In this document: in pieces, positions 32,831 through 41,405 of the stretch
Layout: every line of letters begins with the position of its first letter
Position numbering within the stretch: the first letter of the stretch is position 1
Source of the DNA: Ruminococcus sp.
GTDB taxonomy: Bacteria > Bacillota > Clostridia > Lachnospirales > Lachnospiraceae
Assembly: GCA_013911065.1 (NCBI GenBank)
Contig: JACERV010000004.1
Span: 1-64,000 of the forward strand
Direction: 5' to 3'
DNA: 64,000 nt
Translations under genes and position numbers: made by a program
Notes under the pieces: model-generated
Database searches by the model: none
The model's input: only the letters and a program-made list of their open reading frames with translations
Told to the model about the DNA's origin: nothing

Positions 32831-33808
32831 TTATTCACATAAATGGCAGCGGACGCCATGACTATCATCTGACATTTGTATGACCGGATCCTCCGTTCTG
32901 CAGATGTCCATAACATAAGGGCATCTGAGATGGAAACTGCATCCGGACGGAATATTTACAGGCGATGGAATTTCCCCTGTAGACTCCACTTTTTGGGGTT
33001 TCAGCGCCTCCTCTTCTTCCGAAACAACAGGAATGGAGGAAATCAGCATCTGGGTGTAAGGATGCTCCGGTTTATAGAAGAATTCCTCCGCCGGTGCTAT
33101 CTCCGCAATTTTCCCTAGATACAGAATCGCTACCCTTGTTGCAATATTGCGCATCAGACTCAAATCATGTGTAATGAATAAATAAGTCAGTTTTTTTTCT
33201 TTTTGAATTTTCAGCAGCATATTAATAATTTTTGCCTGAATGGAAACGTCCAGCGCTGACGTTGGTTCATCCAAAATCAAAAACTTTGGTTCACAGGCCA
33301 ACGCTCTTGCAATTGCCACCATCTGTCGCTCACCGCCACCGATAGCACCGGGAGTTTTGTACATGTAACTTACAGGAAGCTCCACCATTTCCAGCAATTC
33401 CCTTATTTTTGTTTCTCTTTCGGCCTTGTCCGCACACATTTTATGAATCTTTAAAGGCAGTTCCAGAATCTCTTTGATTGTCTGATGTGGATTCATAGAG
33501 GAACCCGGGTCCTGAAACACAATCTGAATATTTTTTTTCATTTCCAGCGCTCTGTTTTTTGAGACGTTCAGGTCCTTTCCTTCAAACAGAACTTTTCCGT
33601 CTGTAGGCCGGTACATTCCAACCACAGAATAGGCAATGGTACTCTTTCCCGAACCACTTTCTCCAACCAGTCCAATCACTTCACCTTGCCTGATATCCAA
33701 AGAAACATCATCCACGGCTTTTACAAAAAGTGATTTTCCATCTTTGTCCTTTTTATTTACCGGAAAATATTGTTTCAGGTTTTGAATTTGCATAATTGTA
33801 TCTGACAT
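32831..33808 (-). CDS. dipeptide-type ABC importer, ATPase (OppF/DppF)
   Basis: A 325-aa ATPase with GESGSGKST (Walker A), GGGERQMVAIARAL as the signature (IGGGE in place of LSGGQ), and LILDEPTSALDVSIQ (Walker B). The C-terminal oligopeptide-transporter extension has the Cys-containing CSFHLRCPYVMDICRTEDP, which in this family carries an iron-sulfur or Zn site. The altered signature is uncommon for DppF. It pairs with the OppD-type ATPase encoded 14 bases upstream. Confidence 0.9.
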   Translation of the reverse strand: MSDTIMQIQNLKQYFPVNKKDKDGKSLFVKAVDDVSLDIRQGEVIGLVGESGSGKSTIAYSVVGMYRPTDGKVLFEGKDLNVSKNRALEMKKNIQIVFQDPGSSMNPHQTIKEILELPLKIHKMCADKAERETKIRELLEMVELPVSYMYKTPGAIGGGERQMVAIARALACEPKFLILDEPTSALDVSIQAKIINMLLKIQKEKKLTYLFITHDLSLMRNIATRVAILYLGKIAEIAPAEEFFYKPEHPYTQMLISSIPVVSEEEEALKPQKVESTGEIPSPVNIPSGCSFHLRCPYVMDICRTEDPVIQMSDDSHGVRCHLCE

Positions 33809-33822
33809 CTCATAACCTCCTT

Positions 33823-34797
33823 CTATAGATTAAAGCAGGCAACTTTATGTCCACCACCTACATCCTTCAATTCTGGTTTGCAGTTTTGGCATTGTTCCGT
33901 AACCCTGGAACAGCGGGGAGCAAACCTGCATCCATTTGGAGGGTACTGATAATCCGGTATTGCCCCATAGATGCCCGATTGAATTCCGCCTCCGCCCAGC
34001 CTGGGTACAGCTTCCATTAAGCCGACTGTGTAGGGATGAAGTGTGTCTTTGAACACATCTTCTGTTTTCGCAGATTCTACCACCGTACCGGCATACATAA
34101 CATGGATACTGTCTGTCAGCTCTCTTGCCACTCCAAGGGAATGGGTAATCATAATCAAAGACATATTCCGCTCTTCCACAAGCCGGTTCAGAGTTTTATG
34201 CACCTGATCCTGAATCGTCACATCCAGTGCAGTACCCGGTTCATCTGCAATCATCATATCCCTCTGGGTCATAATTGCCATGGCGATGCAGATTCTCTGT
34301 TTCATTCCCCCTGAAAGCTGATTGGGATAATAGTCAAAGATTCTCTCTGGATCGGGTATAAATACGTCCCTGATAGCCTGCAGGACCATCTCCTTTTGTT
34401 CTGCCTTGTTTTTGCCTTTTCCCTGTTTCGAATAATTTACAACATCCATCATCTGCTGCCCGATTGTGAACACCGGGTTCAGAGCATTTGCCGGCTCCTG
34501 ATATATCATAGAAATTTCTCCGCTGCGAACCTGGTTTATTTCTTTCATATTCATCTTAAGAATATCTTTTCCTTTATAAAAGATCTCTCCGTCGGGTATA
34601 ATATACTGATATTCAGGTATCACATTTAAAATCGATTTCACAGTTGTTGTTTTGCCACATCCGGCCTCACCCACAATTCCGACTTTTTCTCCCTTATGTA
34701 CACCTATATTGACTCCATCCAATACCTTGGAATAGCCTTTATATACTTTATACCAAAGTTTCAGATCCTTAATTTCGAGTATCTTATCATCAGCCAT
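33823..34797 (-). CDS. dipeptide-type ABC importer, ATPase (OppD/DppD)
   Basis: A 324-aa ATPase: GEAGCGKTT (Walker A), LSGGMKQRICIAMAI (signature), MMIADEPGTALDVTIQ (Walker B), and the Cys-rich C-terminus GCRFAPRCSRVTEQCQNCKP. I start it at 34797 (MADDKILEI), which has AAAGGGGG about nine bases upstream; the longer frame from 34872 runs through the permease gene. It overlaps the permease gene by eight bases. Part of the five-gene importer of the hydantoin island. Confidence 0.9.
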   Translation of the reverse strand: MADDKILEIKDLKLWYKVYKGYSKVLDGVNIGVHKGEKVGIVGEAGCGKTTTVKSILNVIPEYQYIIPDGEIFYKGKDILKMNMKEINQVRSGEISMIYQEPANALNPVFTIGQQMMDVVNYSKQGKGKNKAEQKEMVLQAIRDVFIPDPERIFDYYPNQLSGGMKQRICIAMAIMTQRDMMIADEPGTALDVTIQDQVHKTLNRLVEERNMSLIMITHSLGVARELTDSIHVMYAGTVVESAKTEDVFKDTLHPYTVGLMEAVPRLGGGGIQSGIYGAIPDYQYPPNGCRFAPRCSRVTEQCQNCKPELKDVGGGHKVACFNL

Positions 34798-35743
34798 TTT
34801 TTCCATCCCCCTTTGACAGCATATCTCCGATGCCATCTCCCATGAAATTAAATCCCAGAATAATGATAACAATTGCGAGTGACGGGAATACCGTCATCCA
34901 CCATGCATCAGGCATATATCTGGAACCGTCTGATACCATCTGCCCCAGTGACGGAGTCGGAGGTTGCTCTCCCAGGCCCACAAAACTTAGTGTTGCGCCA
35001 ATTAGAATGACCCAGCCTACATCGAGAGCCATTTTTGTAAAAATAGAGGACATACAGTTGGGTAAAATTTCTTTGAATATAATATGCATTTTTCCTGCTC
35101 CCATCAGGTCCGCTCCAATTACAAAGTTTTCCTGCCGGCAGGACGTGGCAGATCCATAAACCAGACGGCAGTACCAGGGCCACCACATAACCGTAACTGC
35201 GATCATAGAGTTAGTCAGGTTTGGCTCCAGCACAGATGCCACTGCCAATGCCAGAAGCATGGCCGGTACAGACAGAAAGATATCTGTGATACGCATGATA
35301 ATGGTATCTACAATAGTCCCTTTCATATACCCCGCCAGCATACCAAGTATGGTTCCAATTGGTACCGCAATAGCGAGCACCAGAATAGACATATACAATG
35401 CTCCCCGGAAAGAGTAGATAATTCGGGTAAGAATATCCCTGCCCATGTTGTCCGTGCCCAGCAGATATTCTTTCCCCGGTGCCTTACAGACATTTGCAAA
35501 ATCTGTAAATGCTCCTGCATGTTTTGGATACGGCGTAATGTAGGGAGCTAAAATTGCCGCCAGTATCACTATTACGACTGTAATCAGTCCCACCACCGAC
35601 AGTTTATTTCTAGAAAATTTATACCATGCTTTTTTCAGGTTTTCCAGCCGGTTATTTTTTGCATTCAGAATCGGCCGCTTCTCAACTCGTTTTGCTTCAA
35701 ATGCCAGTGCCTTCTGAATTTCTTTTTCTCTGTTTACCGCCAT
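34790..35743 (-). CDS. dipeptide-type ABC importer, permease C
   Basis: A 317-aa permease with the DppC-type N-terminal extension, a first helix at about 46-68, and a lumen of five further helices. The coupling loop is present as the EAA-like RLVYGSATSCRQENFVIGADLMGAGKMHIIFKEILPN region. The LLGTDNMGRDILTRIIYSFRGAL block near residues 100-120 is diagnostic for DppC/OppC. It abuts the DppB-type gene with a one-base overlap. Confidence 0.92.
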   Translation of the reverse strand: MAVNREKEIQKALAFEAKRVEKRPILNAKNNRLENLKKAWYKFSRNKLSVVGLITVVIVILAAILAPYITPYPKHAGAFTDFANVCKAPGKEYLLGTDNMGRDILTRIIYSFRGALYMSILVLAIAVPIGTILGMLAGYMKGTIVDTIIMRITDIFLSVPAMLLALAVASVLEPNLTNSMIAVTVMWWPWYCRLVYGSATSCRQENFVIGADLMGAGKMHIIFKEILPNCMSSIFTKMALDVGWVILIGATLSFVGLGEQPPTPSLGQMVSDGSRYMPDAWWMTVFPSLAIVIIILGFNFMGDGIGDMLSKGDGKNG

Positions 35744-36765
35744 TAATTCCCACCCCCTAAACGAATTCTGGGATCCAGGTATGCCACCACAATATCCACG
35801 ATAATATTAACTGCTACAAATACAACGCCGAATACCATGATTACCCCTGAGATTGCATTCAAATCTTTTGCCAGCATGGCGCTCAGACCATATTTAGAGA
35901 TGCCTGGCCAGCTGAAAATAGTTTCAATCAAAAATGCATTTCCCATCAGTGATGCAATATCCATTCCCATACAGGATACTGCCGGAATCAGAGACGGCTT
36001 CAGCAAATATTTATTATTCATAACCTTCTCCGGAACACCATACCCCTTCATTGCTACCAGATAGTCTTTGGAAGAATTCTCAACCATCGCATTTCGGACC
36101 AGTCTGGCATCCTGGAACATACCGCCTAATGCCAGTGCAACAGCCGGTATACTTATATGAAGAAATGCATCCCAGGCCACAGCAAACTTTCCGGTCAACA
36201 AAGCATCCAGTACATATAGCCCGGTTATATGTGCCGGAGCAGTCATTCCAGGACTCAGACGCCCTAATACCGGAATAACCTGCCACATATATCCGAACAA
36301 AAGCAGTAACAGAATAGCCACTACAAATCCAGGCATGGCCACACCTGCATAAGAAAATACTCGAAGAATCCCGTCAATTACTGTATCTTTATGCTTTGCG
36401 GCCAGTTTCCCAATCAGGATGGAGCCAAAAATCAGCAGAAGTGTTGAGAAAAACACGACCTCAACCGTAGCCGGCAGAAATTGAAGAATATCTTTTGCCA
36501 CTGCTCTATCCGTTGTTGTTGACATTCCGAAATTTCCCTGCAGTACACCGGTAATCCAATAAAAGTATTGCACAGGCAATGATTCATTCAAATGATTTTC
36601 AATTCTGAAATTCTCCAGAGCCTCTTTTGTTGCTGTTGCACCCAGAGCCATGCGGGCCGGGTCCCCCGGTACAATCCGGGCAATACTGAAAATGACAATG
36701 GATAGTCCGATGATGACTACAATCGATAACAAAATTCGATGTATAATAAATTTTTTCAGATTCAT
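35743..36765 (-). CDS. dipeptide-type ABC importer, permease B
   Basis: A 340-aa permease of the DppB/OppB family. The start RILLSIVVIIGLSIVIFSIARIVPGDPARMALG and the block YVLDALLTG...AVALALGGMFQDARLVRNAM are typical. Six membrane segments are expected. It follows the binding-protein gene after 32 bases. The transported compound may be a dipeptide, a hydantoin or another N-substituted amino acid. Confidence 0.92.
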   Translation of the reverse strand: MNLKKFIIHRILLSIVVIIGLSIVIFSIARIVPGDPARMALGATATKEALENFRIENHLNESLPVQYFYWITGVLQGNFGMSTTTDRAVAKDILQFLPATVEVVFFSTLLLIFGSILIGKLAAKHKDTVIDGILRVFSYAGVAMPGFVVAILLLLLFGYMWQVIPVLGRLSPGMTAPAHITGLYVLDALLTGKFAVAWDAFLHISIPAVALALGGMFQDARLVRNAMVENSSKDYLVAMKGYGVPEKVMNNKYLLKPSLIPAVSCMGMDIASLMGNAFLIETIFSWPGISKYGLSAMLAKDLNAISGVIMVFGVVFVAVNIIVDIVVAYLDPRIRLGGGN

Positions 36766-36797
36766 TTATTATCCTCTTTTCTTTCTGCCGGGCTTCA

Positions 36798-38459
36798 TTA
36801 ATTCATACGGAAATCGCGGAACAAATAATTGTATCCCAAAGGCAATGCCACTGATTCTCCTGCTTCTGCACGTGTGATAGCCGGCATCTCAATATTGTCA
36901 TAGTAAGCATGCTTTTCTGCCTGTTCTGCTACTGCAATGCCCCAGCACTCTTCAGCTGCCTTTTTCTGGATTTCTGCATATGCAGCCGCCCTCTCGTCAT
37001 CATTTAATGTTGTCAGGGCCTTTTTAATCATATTGTCCACATTTTTATCTTGCAGCCATTCTGTCTGCTGCCAGGTTCCTGCGGTATCAGAATGAAATCT
37101 CTGGTACAGCATTGCTCCGGCCTCCGGATATTCACTGGATACAAAACAGGTGGATGAATTTGGAGTTGTATCTACGCTTCCGCAGTTATCAACGTGTGTT
37201 GCCCAAGGTACTTTTGTCACTTTTACATTTAACCCCAATTCAGAAGCAGTAGACTGTATAAGCAACGCCAGTTTTTCTTCATCCGGAACATCTGAAATCC
37301 ATTCTACTTCAACTGCTAGGCTGCCTGATGTCAGATCTTTATAATATTTTGACTGCTTCAGTTCCTCTTCGGCCTTTTTTAGGTCATATTTATACTCATA
37401 GCCTTCATCACTGTATCCAAATACTCCTTCCGGCACTACAGAGCTTACTTTTTTGTAACCGGGAAACAAAGTCTCGCATACCTGGTCATAATCTATCAGG
37501 TAAGCCATTGCACGTCTTACATGCACATCATCCGTAGGCTGTTTCTTTGTATTCAGCATAAGATATAAAAGCTGCCCATTAGAGAAACTTCCCACATTTA
37601 CACCGTCAATGGCATCCAGTGCGGTATATGACTCATTGGTCTGCCACTGGTCGGAAACCTGCAGCTCCCCGTTGTTCATCATAGTCCTGATTGTAGCCGT
37701 TTCTGTGTTCATAACAATTTCTACATCTTCAGGCGCCTTTTCATCCCACTCCTGCATGTAGTCATCAAATCTTGTCATACAGATTCTGTCCTGGGTTTTC
37801 ATTTCCGTCAGATAATATGCACCGCTGCCGGCATCATTTTCAGCAAGAAACGCTTTCCCATAATCTCCATAATCACCATAGGAACCAGATTCCAGATTAT
37901 CCATAATCAAATCTTCATCCAAAATATACAGCCTTGGCAGAATAGATAAAAATGGGGCAAAAGACTCCTTCAAATGAAAGATCACTGTATCATCTGCCGT
38001 TGCTTCGCAGGAATCAACATAAGCGGAAAACAGATATGCAAACCCTTCTCCCATTGTAAGAAGACGGTTCATAGAAAATACGACATCACTTGCTTTTAAA
38101 TCGGAACCGTCATGGAATTTCACTCCCTGTTTCAGCTTAAAAGTCCAGGTAAGTCCGTCCTCCGACGTTTCCCAGCTGTCTGCAAGAGAAGGGGTCGGAT
38201 TATTATCCATATCCGGGTAAACTAAAGAATCATATAGGTTAGCGTATGCAATACAGGATGTACAGTCAACGGATGTAGCCGGATCAATCACTCCTCCTGA
38301 AGACTGTGATATACGAAGTATCTTATCACCACCTGACTGTGAACCTCCACTTCCCTCTGTGCTTTCACTCGTTGTCGCATTACTGCCGTCTGAACATCCG
38401 GTGATAAGAACACCAATCATCGTCAGTGTCAGTAACAGAGAAATTAATTTTTTCTTCAT
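36798..38459 (-). CDS. dipeptide-type ABC importer, binding lipoprotein
   Basis: A 553-aa extracytoplasmic binding protein of SBP family 5. The signal peptide ends with the lipobox LITGC (Cys near residue 22), followed by a Ser/Gly-rich linker and the family block ASVDCTSCIAYANLYDSLVYPDMDNNPTPSLADSWE. A good AAAAGGAGG site precedes the ATG. It is the first gene of the hydantoin island and lies behind a leader with an internal terminator. Confidence 0.92.
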   Translation of the reverse strand: MKKKLISLLLTLTMIGVLITGCSDGSNATTSESTEGSGGSQSGGDKILRISQSSGGVIDPATSVDCTSCIAYANLYDSLVYPDMDNNPTPSLADSWETSEDGLTWTFKLKQGVKFHDGSDLKASDVVFSMNRLLTMGEGFAYLFSAYVDSCEATADDTVIFHLKESFAPFLSILPRLYILDEDLIMDNLESGSYGDYGDYGKAFLAENDAGSGAYYLTEMKTQDRICMTRFDDYMQEWDEKAPEDVEIVMNTETATIRTMMNNGELQVSDQWQTNESYTALDAIDGVNVGSFSNGQLLYLMLNTKKQPTDDVHVRRAMAYLIDYDQVCETLFPGYKKVSSVVPEGVFGYSDEGYEYKYDLKKAEEELKQSKYYKDLTSGSLAVEVEWISDVPDEEKLALLIQSTASELGLNVKVTKVPWATHVDNCGSVDTTPNSSTCFVSSEYPEAGAMLYQRFHSDTAGTWQQTEWLQDKNVDNMIKKALTTLNDDERAAAYAEIQKKAAEECWGIAVAEQAEKHAYYDNIEMPAITRAEAGESVALPLGYNYLFRDFRMN

Positions 38460-38510
38460 GACTTTTCCTCCTTTTTAGGTTTCATGGGTTTCAGACAAAA
38501 AATTTATATA

Positions 38511-38550
38511 AAAAAGCGAGGACGTTATATAAAAACGTCCTCGCTTTTTT
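38511..38550 (-). terminator. terminator inside the 5' leader of the importer operon
   Basis: Arms of 16 bases (AAAAAGCGAGGACGTT and AACGTCCTCGCTTTTT) are perfect, with a T-run on the minus strand. It lies between a strong minus-strand promoter and the binding-protein gene, so most transcripts should stop here unless something prevents it. Confidence 0.85.
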
Positions 38551-38552
38551 AA

Positions 38553-38663
38553 CAGATACCTGCTAGTATGTGAAATTATGCAATTATAGTTATTGAACTT
38601 CCTTCATAACCTTTAGCCTAATATATTTTTATCAAATGTATCACAACATTTTTTCGTTGTCAA
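38553..38663 (-). promoter_or_regulatory. promoter and structured leader upstream of the importer operon
   Basis: TTGACA (38658-38663) and TACATT (38635-38640) with a 17-base spacer. The ~75-base RNA before the terminator can form two small hairpins: GGTTAT...ATAAC and ATAC-TAGCAG-GTAT. I do not recognise a known riboswitch class. Confidence 0.55.
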
Positions 38664-38726
38664 CATATTTTTTCACTCACAGTGAAATTTTTGTTGTAGA
38701 TTTCTCCAATTTTGTCTGCATAAAAC

Positions 38727-38773
38727 AAGGGCACCGCTCTATCACTCCAGTCCAGTGATTTTACAGCACCCTT
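38727..38773 (-). terminator. terminator after the FGGY kinase gene
   Basis: On the minus strand AAGGGTGCT pairs with AGCGGTGCCCTT around an inner ATCACT/AGTGAT stem, followed by GTTTTATG. It lies right behind the FGGY kinase stop. Confidence 0.7.
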
Positions 38774-38782
38774 CTTTTTCTT

Positions 38783-40309
38783 TTATATACGCTTTGCCAT
38801 TTTTTTGAACACATTTTCCAATGCAAAATAACACTCTTCAAAAGTTTCTTTCACCGGTGCATAGGCTTTTACGGCCTCTGGCTCGGGAGTGTGTACGGAT
38901 TCAATATTAATAAACCGGTCAATGGCCGTAAAATCTTTAAAGATACCGGCTCCAACTCCGCCTATGACAGCTGCGCCCATAGAACTTCCTTCTTCCAGCA
39001 GGGATGGAACCTGTATTTTCGCATTATACACATCAGCCATAATCTGGCGCCATACCGCACCTTTTGCCCCGCCTCCTACTACAGTAATCTCATCAATCTC
39101 TATCTGTGTGCGGAGAATGTCAAGGCAAATGGACAGATTCATGGTCACACCTTCCAGTACGCTTCTCAAAATATCTCCCCGTGTCGTTTCCGGCTTCATT
39201 CCAATCCAGGCCCCTTTTGCATCTGGATTCCAGCGGGGAGCACGCTCTCCCAAAAGATAGGGGAGAAAAATAGTTCCGTTCGCACCTACCGTGCTTTCTG
39301 CAATTAACTCATTCATATAGAGATACGGAGAGGTGTCCTCTTTTTCTGCCTTATACGCTTCCATCGTGCAAATCGTGTTCTTCAGCCAATTATAAGAACC
39401 GCCTGCATACTGCATTGTTCCATTTGGTGCATACAATCCCGGAATTACATGTGCCCAGGTCACTGTACGCATCTGCTCATCAAAAATTGGCTTTTCCGCA
39501 GTTGTTGTAATCCATGCGGAGGTCCCCATACAGCAGTAAGTTTTTCCCGGAGCAATGGAGCCACAGCCAATATTTGCAACAACTCCGTCACCGCCGCCCA
39601 TAACAACCGGTGTGCCTTCCATAAGCCCGGTCTCCGCCGCTGCCCCGGCAGTCACGCCACCTGCAATAAAAGTAGAAGGTTTTATCTCGGGCAGTTTATC
39701 CGGATCAATCTTCGCATATTTCAATATCTTTTCCGACCATTGGAACGTATTTAAATCAAAACAGGTCATACTATTTGCATCTGACGGCTCAGTATAAAAC
39801 TTTCCCGTCAGTTTTAATACAATATAATCTTTCGCATTCAGCACTTTATAAGTCTGCTCATAAATATCCGGTTCATTATCCCGTATCCACATCAGTTTTT
39901 GAACGCCATATGAGGCTGTATTGCGGTGCCCTGCAATATGATAAAACTCCTGCTGGCTCATATGGGCTTCAATTTGAGCCACTTGGGCCTGCGCCCTCTG
40001 ATCAGCCCATATGATAGATGGCCTGAGTGGTTTTCCATTTCTGTCTACGCACAAACACCCCATCATCTGCCCGCTGAAACTGATGGCACCGATTTCCCCA
40101 GGGTCAACACCTGTTGACGTAATCAGACTATTGCTTGTCTTACATACGGCATCCCACCAGTCATCCGCATTCTGCTCCACCCATGTATCATTAAAATAAT
40201 GGGTATCATAAGAGAACACCTCACTTTTTATCAGCCGGCCATCCTCTGAAAATAATGTAGCCTTATTGCCCGAAGTACCAAGATCGTGTGCCAAAATATA
40301 TTTCGCCAT
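38783..40309 (-). CDS. FGGY-family carbohydrate kinase (xylulokinase-like)
   Basis: A 508-aa sugar kinase: DLGTSGNKATLF at the N-terminus (first phosphate loop), SGQMMGCLCVDRNGKPLRPSIIWADQRA near residues 75-105 (substrate site with catalytic Asp), GGGDGVVANIGCG near 240 and GGGAKGAVWRQIMADV near 420 (adenosine site). The length and blocks fit xylulokinase-type members, but the substrate could be another ketose or a polyol. It follows the GntR gene after 63 bases that hold a hairpin, probably as one operon. Confidence 0.88.
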   Translation of the reverse strand: MAKYILAHDLGTSGNKATLFSEDGRLIKSEVFSYDTHYFNDTWVEQNADDWWDAVCKTSNSLITSTGVDPGEIGAISFSGQMMGCLCVDRNGKPLRPSIIWADQRAQAQVAQIEAHMSQQEFYHIAGHRNTASYGVQKLMWIRDNEPDIYEQTYKVLNAKDYIVLKLTGKFYTEPSDANSMTCFDLNTFQWSEKILKYAKIDPDKLPEIKPSTFIAGGVTAGAAAETGLMEGTPVVMGGGDGVVANIGCGSIAPGKTYCCMGTSAWITTTAEKPIFDEQMRTVTWAHVIPGLYAPNGTMQYAGGSYNWLKNTICTMEAYKAEKEDTSPYLYMNELIAESTVGANGTIFLPYLLGERAPRWNPDAKGAWIGMKPETTRGDILRSVLEGVTMNLSICLDILRTQIEIDEITVVGGGAKGAVWRQIMADVYNAKIQVPSLLEEGSSMGAAVIGGVGAGIFKDFTAIDRFINIESVHTPEPEAVKAYAPVKETFEECYFALENVFKKMAKRI

Positions 40310-40330
40310 CCTTCTGCTCCTCCTCTATCC

Positions 40331-40374
40331 AGAGCGTGTTTGAACTTGGGGCAACGGGTTTCCAAACATGCTCT
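40331..40374 (-). other. intercistronic hairpin between GntR and FGGY kinase genes
   Basis: AGAGCATGTTTG and CAAACACGCTCT on the minus strand form a 12-bp stem with one mismatch. No U-tract follows. It probably sets the relative levels of regulator and kinase. Confidence 0.45.
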
Positions 40375-41140
40375 AATTCTTATTCTCCGGAAACACAGTT
40401 ACTTCAAACTTGTTTCTGTCTCCGCGGTATCTGGATAAGGTATATTCAATGGGCTTGCCATACGCATTATAACCGATGGATACAAAGTATTGTATTGGTT
40501 TTCCCCGCTTTATCTCCAAAAGATTGACATCCTCTGTTTTTGCCTCAACAGCTTCCACAATTCTCTCAATTCTGAAAATTCTAGTCTCTTCTTTCTGAGA
40601 AAGAATGGTGTACAACTGCTCTGTTCTAAGATCGTGAGTCAGCAGAAATTCACATTCAGCAAGGGGAAGATATGTCTTAGAAGTGACAATAGGGTCTCCA
40701 TCTGCCAATCTCTTTCTGTACAGGAAAATAACAGAATCATTCGCTCCCAGTTCCAGTGCTTTAATCACCGAATCTCCTGCTTCCGTTCCTTTCATCGTCT
40801 TCAGCTCCAATACCTCCGTAGTCGGTGCTACCCCCATACGGTACATTTGGTCATTAAAGCTTTCAATCTTACGGATATATTCCTGAGAAATCTTAGGCTG
40901 GGACACAAAGGTCCCTTTACTCTTCACTCTATACAGCCAGCCTTCCTGTACCAGCTCAGTGATTGCCTGTCTCACTGTGGTCCGGCTAATCTGAAAGGCA
41001 TCGCTAATATCCTTTTCTGTAGGAATTAAATCCCCGCTTCTGTAATTCCCTTCTTTGATTTCCGATAAAATGAGTTCTTTCAGTTGAAAATACAACGGAA
41101 TAGGAACTGACTTATTGATCCTTTCAATTTTATCTAACAT
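40373..41140 (-). CDS. GntR/UTRA-family regulator
   Basis: A 255-aa regulator: N-terminal GntR winged helix (DLIPTEKDISDAFQISRTTVRQAITELVQEGWLYRVKSKGTFV) and a C-terminal UTRA domain that senses a sugar or sugar phosphate (RIVEAVEAKTEDVNLLEIKRGKPIQYFVSIGY). It shares its upstream region with the divergent zinc dehydrogenase gene. The motif at 41246-41263, and weaker at 41176-41191, is like the SDR and sugar-acid operon operators, so it is the best candidate for binding them all. Confidence 0.87.
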   Translation of the reverse strand: MLDKIERINKSVPIPLYFQLKELILSEIKEGNYRSGDLIPTEKDISDAFQISRTTVRQAITELVQEGWLYRVKSKGTFVSQPKISQEYIRKIESFNDQMYRMGVAPTTEVLELKTMKGTEAGDSVIKALELGANDSVIFLYRKRLADGDPIVTSKTYLPLAECEFLLTHDLRTEQLYTILSQKEETRIFRIERIVEAVEAKTEDVNLLEIKRGKPIQYFVSIGYNAYGKPIEYTLSRYRGDRNKFEVTVFPENKN

Positions 41141-41175
41141 TACAATATCCTCCTGCCTACGGCATCATTATTTAC

Positions 41176-41263
41176 AAATATTGTAACATAGAGGTTTTTC
41201 TCCCGCAAGAACTTAGTGCGTACTTTGTATAAATATCCTTATGTAATTATATAATAACATAGT
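41176..41263. promoter_or_regulatory. candidate GntR operator half-sites
   Basis: ATAACATAGT at 41254-41263 and TAACATAG at 41184-41191 are perfect right half-sites of the motif CTATGTTATAACATAG found at 4260. Their left halves match at only 4-5 of 8 positions. They lie upstream of the GntR gene and about 150 bases upstream of the zinc dehydrogenase gene. A TATAAT element at 41354-41359 may serve the dehydrogenase. Confidence 0.45.
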
Positions 41264-41405
41264 GTAGTGAAAAATCAATAGTTTTTCTATTTTTTGTAGC
41301 CCTAGTTCATCCATGCGTATGTTACACTTGTACATTTCTGTCTCCTATGCTAGTATAATGATATTACATTACTACATAGAATCAATTATAAAGGAGATGT
41401 GTATT

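Noticed and set aside
32831-33808. Broken ATPase because of the GGGERQ signature
   Set aside because: All other motifs are intact and the change is conservative, so loss of function is not supported.
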